Shown here piece after piece: positions 42,936 to 50,202 of a stretch of DNA of 63,246 bases. The stretch spans positions 1-63,246 of the forward strand of contig JAMPEW010000013.1 of the NCBI GenBank assembly GCA_023664775.1. The letters run 5' to 3'. The notes under the pieces are model-generated. The model made no database searches and had not been told where the DNA came from. It worked only from the letters and a program-made list of their open reading frames with translations. Position 1 is the first letter of the stretch, and each line of letters opens with the position of its first letter. The translations under genes and the position numbers were made by a program. This stretch comes from Clostridium sp. Its GTDB lineage: Bacteria; Bacillota; Clostridia; Lachnospirales; Lachnospiraceae.

Positions 42936-43652
42936 TTATTCTCCTGCGTCCGTATCTGTAGCAATACCGCCCTCAACAGTCGTTGCGGTAGAAATCATTG
43001 CTGCATCAATCGCCATAAAATCGTGGTCGCCTATGTAAAAGGTGTTGTCCTCTGTAATAATCGTAACGGTAACCGTAACGGGCTCCCCGTAGGTCATATT
43101 CATACAGCCCTCATTTAAAATGTCGAGCATGCCTGAAGAAAATTCCGTTTCGTAGTCATTCATTGTATAATTGTTGTAGGTTCCGTTTGCAACCTCCTGA
43201 TTAAAATGCTCCACATATGCAACTACGTCAGAGGAGGTCTGTGCAAAAATATTCATAGGATATATCGTAACATCGACAAAATACTGTGTTCCCGATTTGT
43301 ACGCCTTTGAAACCTTATAATTCGCCTTGCTGTAAATGTTTTTTGCAAGCTCCACATATTTTGTGTACATGTCAGGGGCTTCTGATATTTCTATGCCATA
43401 GAAGGCAAGAATGCTGTCAGCAAGATATTCGGCATTCGCCTCGTAAAGGGCATCGGCATCCGCCTTGTTTGCCCCTGTAGCTTTTATGTAATCCTCTGTA
43501 GCACCAAGATAGTTAATGGCAATCAGGCTCTTAACATAATTTTGGTAACGCTTTTCCTGTTTTTTCTCACATCCGGTCAGGGATAAAATTAAAGTCAGGG
43601 AAAGAAAAAGAGAGATGTATTTTTTTAAATGATTTTTAAAAGCTGATTTCAT
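42936..43652 (-). CDS. Lipoprotein of unknown function
   Basis: 238 residues. Signal peptide with a positive start and lipobox LSLTGC (Cys at about residue 28). The mature part is helical at first (LIAINYLGATEDYIKATGA, SILAFYGIEISEAPDMY), then strands with VTIYPMNIFAQTSSDVV and a TYGEPVTVTVTI region, resembling Lachnospiraceae DUF5105-type lipoproteins. It ends seven bases before the nucleotidyltransferase pair, so the three probably share a transcript, an odd combination of surface and cytoplasmic proteins. GGAGG precedes the ATG at 43652. Confidence 0.7.
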   Translation of the reverse strand: MKSAFKNHLKKYISLFLSLTLILSLTGCEKKQEKRYQNYVKSLIAINYLGATEDYIKATGANKADADALYEANAEYLADSILAFYGIEISEAPDMYTKYVELAKNIYSKANYKVSKAYKSGTQYFVDVTIYPMNIFAQTSSDVVAYVEHFNQEVANGTYNNYTMNDYETEFSSGMLDILNEGCMNMTYGEPVTVTVTIITEDNTFYIGDHDFMAIDAAMISTATTVEGGIATDTDAGE

Positions 43653-44099
43653 AAATGAAAACCTCCGATTATGTTATACAGTTATTATCATAAAAGAAAT
43701 ATAACACAAATAAGTGATAAATGCGATAAAAAATATACCATATTTTACAAAAAAACGATTTAGAAGAAAGTTACAGTCAAATAAAGAAAAAAATAAGTGC
43801 ATACTGTCATTTTATGTGATATAATGTGCACGAAAGCAATGAGCAGTGCATGAGCGAGCAAAGATAAAAGACCGTGGCAAATTTATTTGCAACGGGATTT
43901 TAGATTTGTAAGCGAGTATAGGGCGAATGTCCGTGAGTGAGCAAAGATAAAAGACCGTGGCAAATTTGTTTGCAACGGGATTTTAGATTTGTAAGCGAGT
44001 ATAGGGCGAATGCCCGTGAGCGAGCAAACCGTAGGTTTTCGAGCTTGCACAGCGATTAAATAAATGTTAAGAGATGAGTATTTATGAAGGGGGATAAAA
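43653..44099. other. 447-base spacer with tandem repeats before the coiled-coil gene
   Basis: No gene. An extended -10 promoter (TGATATAAT, 43817-43825) is followed by CGAAAGCAATGAGC, two 83-bp tandem repeats, a partial third copy and then GCGAGCAAACCGTAGGTTTTCGAGCTTGC, which can fold. The left part is AT-rich and divergent from the lipoprotein gene, whose promoter must lie there. Confidence 0.6.
43856..44021 (+). repeat. Two tandem 83-bp repeats in the leader of the coiled-coil gene
   Basis: Units 43856-43938 and 43939-44021 differ at about three positions; the first bases of a third copy follow (44022-44026). Each unit holds the hairpin CCGTGGCAAAT..TTTGCAACGGG and a second possible pair (GGGCGAATG.CCGTGAG). 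There are no spacers between copies. Confidence 0.9.
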
Positions 44100-44945
44100 A
44101 TGGAACCACAGTTCAAAACAGCCTCATTTGGCGGATATGATAAAAAGGCAGTTGACGTATATATAGAGGACACAAAATCAAGACACGAAAAAGAGGTATC
44201 AGAGCTCAAGGCAAATATTTTAAAGCTCAGTGAGACGGTCAAAAACCTAAATACCATGCGGGAGGTAAACCTGAATGAGTCATCAAGCACCATAGATAAT
44301 CTCAAAAAGGTAAATGACGAGCTGCAGGTTGAAATCACGCAGCTGAAAAATCAGTTGGAAACCTATAGGACGAGAGAGAATGAATCTGCAAGCAGATATG
44401 AGTCCATTTCGAGAACGCTTCTTGAAGCAAGGGAAAGCGCAGACATTCTTATCAATGATACAAATGCAAAATGTGAGCGGCAGCTTGCAGATACACAGGC
44501 AGAGTGTGAGAGAATGAAGCAGGAGACAGAGGACTACTGTACGAGCCTTCATAATGAAACGGAAAATGAGTGTCAGAGGCTTGCAACGGAAACGACTGCA
44601 AACTGTGAGAGAATGCGTGTAGAAACTACAAGCGCATGTCAGGAGATGAAGGACAGCACATATGCAAACTGTGAGGATCTTAGAAGAAGGACAACGGAGG
44701 AAACAGATTCATTACGTGCACAGACACAGGAATACTGTGATAATTTGAGAAAACAGACTGAGGCTGAGTGCGAGGAGATTCGCAGCCAGGCAAGACTTGA
44801 CGCATACAATGCCCGCATGACAGTTAAGAGGGAATGTGAGAATTTAGGAAGCTTTATGGCAGAGCTTATTACATCTGTGGATAATGTCGTAAAGGCATGC
44901 GACCAGACTAAGACGATTGCGGCACAGCAGTTTCCGGATCTGTAA
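44100..44945 (+). CDS. DivIVA-like coiled-coil protein with cysteines on an 11-residue register
   Basis: 281 residues. The start FKTASFGGYDKKAVDVYIED matches the DivIVA/GpsB N-terminal signature (GYDKKxVDxYI), followed by coiled coil over almost the whole length. Ten cysteines occupy one 11-residue phase: 125, 136, 147, 158, 169, 180, 191, 213, 224 and 246, mostly in the context C-E/Q-x-M/L. That marks a right-handed hendecad coil with Cys on one face. DivIVA proteins bind curved membrane at poles and septa and recruit partners. What the Cys ladder does (redox cross-links, metal, or acylation) is unknown. GAAGGGGG precedes ATG 44100. Confidence 0.75.
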   Translation: MEPQFKTASFGGYDKKAVDVYIEDTKSRHEKEVSELKANILKLSETVKNLNTMREVNLNESSSTIDNLKKVNDELQVEITQLKNQLETYRTRENESASRYESISRTLLEARESADILINDTNAKCERQLADTQAECERMKQETEDYCTSLHNETENECQRLATETTANCERMRVETTSACQEMKDSTYANCEDLRRRTTEETDSLRAQTQEYCDNLRKQTEAECEEIRSQARLDAYNARMTVKRECENLGSFMAELITSVDNVVKACDQTKTIAAQQFPDL

Positions 44946-45082
44946 TACATGGTTGTCGGTTCAAAAGGTTTAATATACACATAACGAAACCGTTTTACAT
45001 GTTGTAGGCAGTTTGTTATTTGTGTATGGCGCATTTTGAACCGGCAGCTTTCTTTTTTCAATGATTGTGAGGAGGTATTAGT

Positions 45083-46858
45083 ATGGTATTGGAGAACATT
45101 TATCTGAAAAAGGCACTAGCGAAGGTTGGCTGTGTTGTGGTTGTAAAAACTTGCAGGAAGCAGGACAGAAAAAGTAAATTGGAATATATTTCTCCAAATG
45201 CATCCACAATAGGCATGAATGTTGAGCTTATCAATAAAGGCTTGAAGCTTACGGAAGACTATATACATCCTGAGGACAGGGAAAAGGTTATAACGACAGT
45301 AATGGAGGCGGCAAAGGCAAAGGTGGAAAGCTATGTCCATGAGCACAGGCTTGTTGGGGATGACGGCAGTCTTTTTTATGTGTCAAATGACATATGCATT
45401 ACGGAGGAAACGGAGGAGTCGTTTAAGATAGAAATGTACATTACGCCTGCCCAGAATAAAAGCGAAGCAGGGGGTAGTGTGCCGGAGGCGAAACCGGATG
45501 ACCTTGAAAAAATAGATTACAGCAGCATGGGTGAAAATAAAATCCTTGAATCCTCTATTAAGATGTTTGCTGAGCTTGCGCAGCTTTACTCCACGTTTGT
45601 AAATTTGGAGGGTAAGGTTGTGGTTTCTCCTGTAGGTCCGAATACAAACCTAGGGGATTTTTATGATTTATTTGAAAAGCCTGAATATAAGGAATACTAT
45701 AAAATGATTGAAAAAAGTGCACTGTCGAAAGAGGGCCCGGTTATCATGGACAGGGAGGAAGGCGGACAGGGCAAAATATGCGCTGCTCCGATTTATGTAA
45801 ATGGAGAAGCAATCGGACTTTGGATTTTGGGCTCATACACAGAGGAAGAAACGGAACGACTAAAAAGCATCTATAAAATGCAATGGTCTTTTGCGGGCAT
45901 GATAGCTGATTATATGGAAAAGGATATGTACAGTACGGTTGAAGCTGCAAAGGCAAAAGGCGCAGGCGTAAAGCTTCGGGAGGAGCTTGCAAGACAGAAT
46001 ATCATTAATGAAGCCCTTTCCAAGGCCAGCAGCAATCTCACGGATTCCGTGGATAAGGTTATTTCAGAAATTATACGTGACGTCGGAGTAAATATGGATG
46101 TTGAAAAGGTAATGCTTTACCTTGCCGTAAAGGGAAAGCCGGATAAGTATGTGCTTAATAATTATTGGGACGCAGGCGGAGATGTGCCGGGCAGGAAGTC
46201 TAAGGGCGGTATTTTGAAGGGAATCCATATGGTGCAAAATGAATTTAGAAATGGACAAGCCCATGTTATGATAGACAGCACCAACATGACGGCAGAATAC
46301 AAATTGGGGCTCATGCATTACGGAATCAGGGCGATTATTGCCCTGCCTATCGTTATGAATGATGAAATACGGGGTATGCTTTTATTTGCAGAATGTAAAT
46401 CCGAACGTGTGTGGACGAAGGAGGAGCTTAGATTTTCAAAGAGCATTGGGCTTGTAATTCAGAATATGCTGGACAATGCATATGGCGATGACAACGTAAG
46501 AAATGTAAATAAACATCTGATAGATATATATAATGCCTTCAAAGTGGGAATATTTGTAAGAGATGCACATACAGGAGAGGTGCTGTTCTCGAATAAGGCA
46601 ATGGATGAAATGCTGGGATACGACTTTAAAGGAAGGGACAGCAGGGAGCTGATTACAGATTTGCATGACAGATTTGATAACATTTCAGGTATGAGAAATC
46701 CTTTTTTTACAAAAAATAAGGAAGCGAGCTGGAGGTGTTATATCCAAAAGCTGGATGCAATCATGGATATAAACGAGATAAAAATGGAGTGGCTCAATGG
46801 TCAGCCGGCATCCTTTATTGTGCTTCGAAAGGCAAAAGATGGACAAATTAACGACTAG
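45083..46858 (+). CDS. PAS/GAF sensor protein without output domain
   Basis: 591 residues, no membrane segment. Order: PAS (about 15-135, with YIHPEDREKV and HEHRLVGDDGS), a PocR-like sensory domain (about 160-280), GAF (about 300-465, with RAIIALPIVMNDEIRGMLLF), and a second PAS (about 480-580, VGIFVRDAHTGEVLFSNKAMDEMLGY). The chain ends without kinase, GGDEF, EAL or HTH, so it must act through a partner, or it once carried an output domain. AGGAGG precedes ATG 45083. It lies just upstream of mbl and the rod genes. Confidence 0.75.
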   Translation: MVLENIYLKKALAKVGCVVVVKTCRKQDRKSKLEYISPNASTIGMNVELINKGLKLTEDYIHPEDREKVITTVMEAAKAKVESYVHEHRLVGDDGSLFYVSNDICITEETEESFKIEMYITPAQNKSEAGGSVPEAKPDDLEKIDYSSMGENKILESSIKMFAELAQLYSTFVNLEGKVVVSPVGPNTNLGDFYDLFEKPEYKEYYKMIEKSALSKEGPVIMDREEGGQGKICAAPIYVNGEAIGLWILGSYTEEETERLKSIYKMQWSFAGMIADYMEKDMYSTVEAAKAKGAGVKLREELARQNIINEALSKASSNLTDSVDKVISEIIRDVGVNMDVEKVMLYLAVKGKPDKYVLNNYWDAGGDVPGRKSKGGILKGIHMVQNEFRNGQAHVMIDSTNMTAEYKLGLMHYGIRAIIALPIVMNDEIRGMLLFAECKSERVWTKEELRFSKSIGLVIQNMLDNAYGDDNVRNVNKHLIDIYNAFKVGIFVRDAHTGEVLFSNKAMDEMLGYDFKGRDSRELITDLHDRFDNISGMRNPFFTKNKEASWRCYIQKLDAIMDINEIKMEWLNGQPASFIVLRKAKDGQIND

Positions 46859-46913
46859 TGTTAAGTAAAAATCATTAAATGACGATATAATTTGTAACGG
46901 GAAAGGAGACGTT

Positions 46914-47903
46914 ATGGCAGGTTCAGATATAGGCATAGACTTGGGAACAGCCAGTATATTAGTTTATATAAAAGGCAAGGGAGTAGTTTTAAAGGAGCCT
47001 TCCGTTGTAGCATACGACAGAGATACAAGCTCAATCAAAGCGATTGGAGAGGAAGCAAGACTTATGCTTGGCAGGACGCCGGGCAACATCGTTGCAATCA
47101 GACCCTTAAGGCAGGGGGTTATCTCCGATTATAAAATAACAGAAAAAATGCTTAAATATTTCATAGAAAAGGCGGCAGGAAAAAGCTTTTTCGGCAGAAG
47201 ACCAAGAATAAGCGTATGTGTTCCTTCGGGTGCTACCGAGGTAGAGAAAAAAGCAGTTGAGGACGCTACCTATCAGGCGGGAGCAAGAGATGTTTATATT
47301 ATTGAGGAGCCTGTAGCTGCCGCGATTGGTGCAGGGATAGACATTTCAAGACCATGTGGCAACATGGTAGTCGACATCGGCGGCGGAACTACTGACATTG
47401 CAGTTATTTCCTTAGACGGAATTGTAGTTAATTCTTCCCTCAAGGTGGCAGGAGATGATTTTGACGACGCCATCGTGAGATTTATGAGAAAGAGACACAA
47501 CCTTCTCATAGGAGAACGAACGGCTGAGGAGATAAAGATAAACATAGGAACCTGTTATAAAAGACCGGAAAATATTACAATGGATATACGTGGACGTAAC
47601 CTTGTAACCGGACTTCCAAAAACCGTTACGGTATCTTCGGATGAGACTGAGGAAGCGTTAAGGGAGGTCACAGCACAGATCGTTGATGCAGTTCATTCTG
47701 TTTTGGAGCGCACGCCGCCAGAGCTTTCGGCGGATATAGCAGACAGGGGAATTGTTCTCACGGGAGGCGGAGCACTTCTTCATGGCTTGGAGGATCTGAT
47801 TGAAGAAAATACCGGAATTACAACCATGACTGCGGAGCAGCCGCTTACGGCAGTCGCAATCGGTACAGGAAAGTATATTGAATTTTTAGGCGAAAAAAGT
47901 TAG
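46914..47903 (+). CDS. mbl: MreB/Mbl-family actin-like rod-shape protein
   Basis: 329 residues: GIDLGTASILVYIKGKGVVL (phosphate 1), RPLRQGVISDYKITEKML, EEPVAAAIGAGIDI, VVDIGGGTTDIAVISL (phosphate 2) and GIVLTGGGALLHGL (adenosine). It forms membrane filaments that guide wall synthesis. The order mbl-flgF-flgG is the same as Bacillus mbl-flhO-flhP, which favours the Mbl paralogue. AAAGGAGA precedes ATG 46914. The next gene starts 11 bases after its stop. Confidence 0.93.
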   Translation: MAGSDIGIDLGTASILVYIKGKGVVLKEPSVVAYDRDTSSIKAIGEEARLMLGRTPGNIVAIRPLRQGVISDYKITEKMLKYFIEKAAGKSFFGRRPRISVCVPSGATEVEKKAVEDATYQAGARDVYIIEEPVAAAIGAGIDISRPCGNMVVDIGGGTTDIAVISLDGIVVNSSLKVAGDDFDDAIVRFMRKRHNLLIGERTAEEIKINIGTCYKRPENITMDIRGRNLVTGLPKTVTVSSDETEEALREVTAQIVDAVHSVLERTPPELSADIADRGIVLTGGGALLHGLEDLIEENTGITTMTAEQPLTAVAIGTGKYIEFLGEKS

Positions 47904-47914
47904 GAGAAAAGAAA

Positions 47915-48697
47915 ATGGTAAGAGCTTTGTATACAGCATGGACAGGAATGCGCAATGAGCAGAGGCGTATGGATGTTGTCACAAACAATATGGCAAATGC
48001 AGATACAACGGGCTTCAAAAAGATTGATGTAACGGCACAGTCCTTTGACAGACAGCTTGCCGTAAAAATCAATGATGCCACTGAAGGGCTGGACGTTATT
48101 CGCGGCATAGGCGGAGTGACGCTTGGCGTTAAAATAGGTGAGACATATTTTGACATGAGTCCGGGCAGCTTCAGGGAAACGGGAAGCCAGTACAATTTTG
48201 CATTATCCGACAGAGGCTTTTTTACCATCAGCACAACTGACAAGGGTGGAACCGAGCATATCCGTTATACACGTGACGGAGATTTCACGATAACCAGGGA
48301 TGGTTTTCTTGTAACAAAGGATGGAGATTTTGTGTTAGGTGATGGCGGGAACCGGATTCAGATTCCCGGAGGCAACACAGTTGAGATAAATGTCAATGAG
48401 CTTGGAGAGATTTACGTGGGCGAAAATTACGTTTCCACGCTGCAGGTTGTGGATTTTGATAATTATGACGCCCTTTCAAGCTATGGTGAGAACATGTATG
48501 AGCCGGTGGCAGGAGCAAATATTATTGCTTCAAATGCAACGGTAACCCAAGGGTATTTAGAGATGTCCAATGTAAATATGGTAACTGAAATGGTTGACCT
48601 TATAGCAGTTACAAGGTCATATGAGACAAACCAAAAGATGATTCAGACGGTTGACAGGACACTTGACAAGGCTGTCAATGAAATAGGCAGAGTATAA
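47915..48697 (+). CDS. flgF: Flagellar rod/hook-basal-body protein, FlgF/FlhO type
   Basis: 260 residues: N-terminal MVRALYTAWTGMRNEQRRMDVVTNNMANADTTGFKK (flagellar axial D0 motif), central beta region, and C-terminal SNVNMVTEMVDLIAVTRSYETNQKMIQTVD. It forms part of the proximal rod exported by the flagellar secretion system. It is in an operon with mbl and flgG. FlgF and FlgG are similar; the name here rests on order. AGGAGAA precedes ATG 47915. Confidence 0.85.
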   Translation: MVRALYTAWTGMRNEQRRMDVVTNNMANADTTGFKKIDVTAQSFDRQLAVKINDATEGLDVIRGIGGVTLGVKIGETYFDMSPGSFRETGSQYNFALSDRGFFTISTTDKGGTEHIRYTRDGDFTITRDGFLVTKDGDFVLGDGGNRIQIPGGNTVEINVNELGEIYVGENYVSTLQVVDFDNYDALSSYGENMYEPVAGANIIASNATVTQGYLEMSNVNMVTEMVDLIAVTRSYETNQKMIQTVDRTLDKAVNEIGRV

Positions 48698-48714
48698 ATT
48701 GGAGGTACATAATT

Positions 48715-49557
48715 ATGATGCGTTCATTATGGACTGCTGCTTCGGGCATGAGGGCACAGCAGACAAATGTAGATACAATAGCAAACAATCTTGCAAATGT
48801 TAATACAATAGGCTACAAAACACAGGAGGCGACCTTTAAATCGCTTCTCTATCAAAATCTTCAGTCAACCTCAACAAACAATGCAGGTGAGAATAAGCCT
48901 GTTGCGGCAGAGGTAGGGCTTGGCACAAGAGTTGCCGCAATTACGGCAGACTTTCATCAGGGTAATCTTACTGCATCTGAGATGCCCTTTGATATGGCAA
49001 TAGAGGGAGATGGATTTTTTCAGGTGAGAACTGCCAATGGAGAAATACAGTACACAAGAGACGGAAGCTTTAACATTTCCCCTATGGCGACAGGCAATCT
49101 TTTTTGTACATCTGATGGTTACCCTGTACTTGACCAGTTTGGAAACAACATCATGCTTCCGTTAGATCAGGTTGCAACTAATTTGGAGGTTTCCAAGGAG
49201 GGCGTGCTTGGTTTTCCGGGTGATGACGGCAATATTGTTCCTTTGATGGGAACGAATGCACAGGGCGTACAGTATCAGGTGATGTTCGGACTTGTACAGT
49301 TTAACAATCCGGCAGGACTTGGCAAGGAGGGCGGCAATAACTATTCGGCAACAGTAGCCTCCGGCGCTCCGGTAGCTGAGGGAACAGGAAATGCAGATCC
49401 GAGCATGGTACATCAAAAATACACAGAAGCATCAAATGTAAATGTTGCAGATGAAATTGTAAATCTTATCGTAGCACAGAGAGCATACGAGATGAACTCA
49501 AAGGCAATACAGGCATCAGACGAAATGATGCAGCAAGCGAATAACTTGCGAGGCTAA
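48715..49557 (+). CDS. flgG: Flagellar distal rod protein, FlgG/FlhP type
   Basis: 280 residues with MMRSLWTAASGMRAQQTNVDTIANNLANVNTIGYK, EGDGFFQVRTANGEIQYTRDGSF, and C-terminal ASNVNVADEIVNLIVAQRAYEMNSKAIQASDEM, the usual FlgG signatures. It builds the distal rod. GGAGG precedes ATG 48715. The stop codon lies inside the left arm of a 121-bp inverted-repeat element. Confidence 0.92.
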   Translation: MMRSLWTAASGMRAQQTNVDTIANNLANVNTIGYKTQEATFKSLLYQNLQSTSTNNAGENKPVAAEVGLGTRVAAITADFHQGNLTASEMPFDMAIEGDGFFQVRTANGEIQYTRDGSFNISPMATGNLFCTSDGYPVLDQFGNNIMLPLDQVATNLEVSKEGVLGFPGDDGNIVPLMGTNAQGVQYQVMFGLVQFNNPAGLGKEGGNNYSATVASGAPVAEGTGNADPSMVHQKYTEASNVNVADEIVNLIVAQRAYEMNSKAIQASDEMMQQANNLRG

Positions 49558-49676
49558 AGCAATGCATGATGAGGATAACACACATGTGAGGGAGCTTGCT
49601 CACTCACGAGTGTGTTAGACGAAGAATATAGTGCGCAGCACGGCACCGAGCCGACAGGCGAGGTGGGCATTGCTTT
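49556..49676. repeat. 121-bp inverted-repeat element 1 (multi-hairpin)
   Basis: Ends AAAGCAATGC (49556-49565) and GCATTGCTTT (49667-49676). Inside is a long hairpin, AACACACATGTGAGGGAGC pairing with GCTCACTCACGAGTGTGTT (49578-49617). The left end overlaps the flgG stop codon. Confidence 0.7.
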
Positions 49677-49677
49677 A

Positions 49678-49800
49678 AAATATATAATTCAATATCGGGC
49701 ACGCTTTCGCTACTTGTCGCACGTAGCGGTACATAAGGCTGTAAAGTACACAGCCTAAGTACCGACGGCTTCAAAGTGCCCGCTATCAAATTATATATTT
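49678..49800. repeat. 123-bp inverted-repeat element 2 (multi-hairpin)
   Basis: Ends AAATATATAATTCAATATCGGGCAC (49678-49702) and GTGCCCGCTATCAAATTATATATTT (49776-49800), about 22 of 25 bases complementary. Inner pairs are CGCTAC/GTAGCG and GGTACATAAGGCTGT with ACAGCCTAAGTACC. It directly follows element 1 and is nearly the same length. Confidence 0.7.
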
Positions 49801-49840
49801 TTGTAATTTGAATTTGCAAACAAGGAATGGAGGACCAATC

Positions 49841-50197
49841 ATGGATATGTCTATTAGTGGCGGTATAAACGGTTCAGATTACGCATCGGTTATACAACAA
49901 ACACAGAGCTCGGCACTTGAAAATAAATTAAACAACAGCACAGATAAAATGACAGACGTGGAGGCAATGGCGGCATGTAAGGAATTTGAGGCATACATGC
50001 TTGAGCAGGTATATAAATCCATGGAAAAAACCGTCATGAAGGCTGAGGAAAAGGAAAACCTCTATGAGGATTATTTTGGTGACATGATGATTCAGGAATA
50101 CTCCAAAATTGCCGTAGACCAAGGCGGCATAGGCCTTGCAGAGTATCTTTATGAATCCATGAAAAACAACAATCAGATAAAAATAACCAGTGAGTAA
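49841..50197 (+). CDS. flgJ: Rod-binding protein (FlgJ N-terminal type)
   Basis: 118 residues from ATG 49841 (GGAGG at a good distance; eleven further codons upstream are unlikely). It has the PF10135-like helical core MAACKEFEAYMLEQVYKSMEKTV, then YEDYFGDMMIQEYSKIAVDQGGIGLAEYLYESM. It acts as the scaffold that caps or assists rod assembly. As in many Firmicutes it lacks the muramidase half of enteric FlgJ. It ends five bases before recD2. Confidence 0.85.
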   Translation: MDMSISGGINGSDYASVIQQTQSSALENKLNNSTDKMTDVEAMAACKEFEAYMLEQVYKSMEKTVMKAEEKENLYEDYFGDMMIQEYSKIAVDQGGIGLAEYLYESMKNNNQIKITSE

Positions 50198-50202
50198 ATG
50201 AT

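Noticed and set aside
43856-44945. Type III toxin-antitoxin reading of the 83-bp repeats plus downstream gene
   Set aside because: No terminator separates the repeats from the gene, the units are too long, and the protein is a DivIVA-like coiled coil rather than a ToxN-type RNase.
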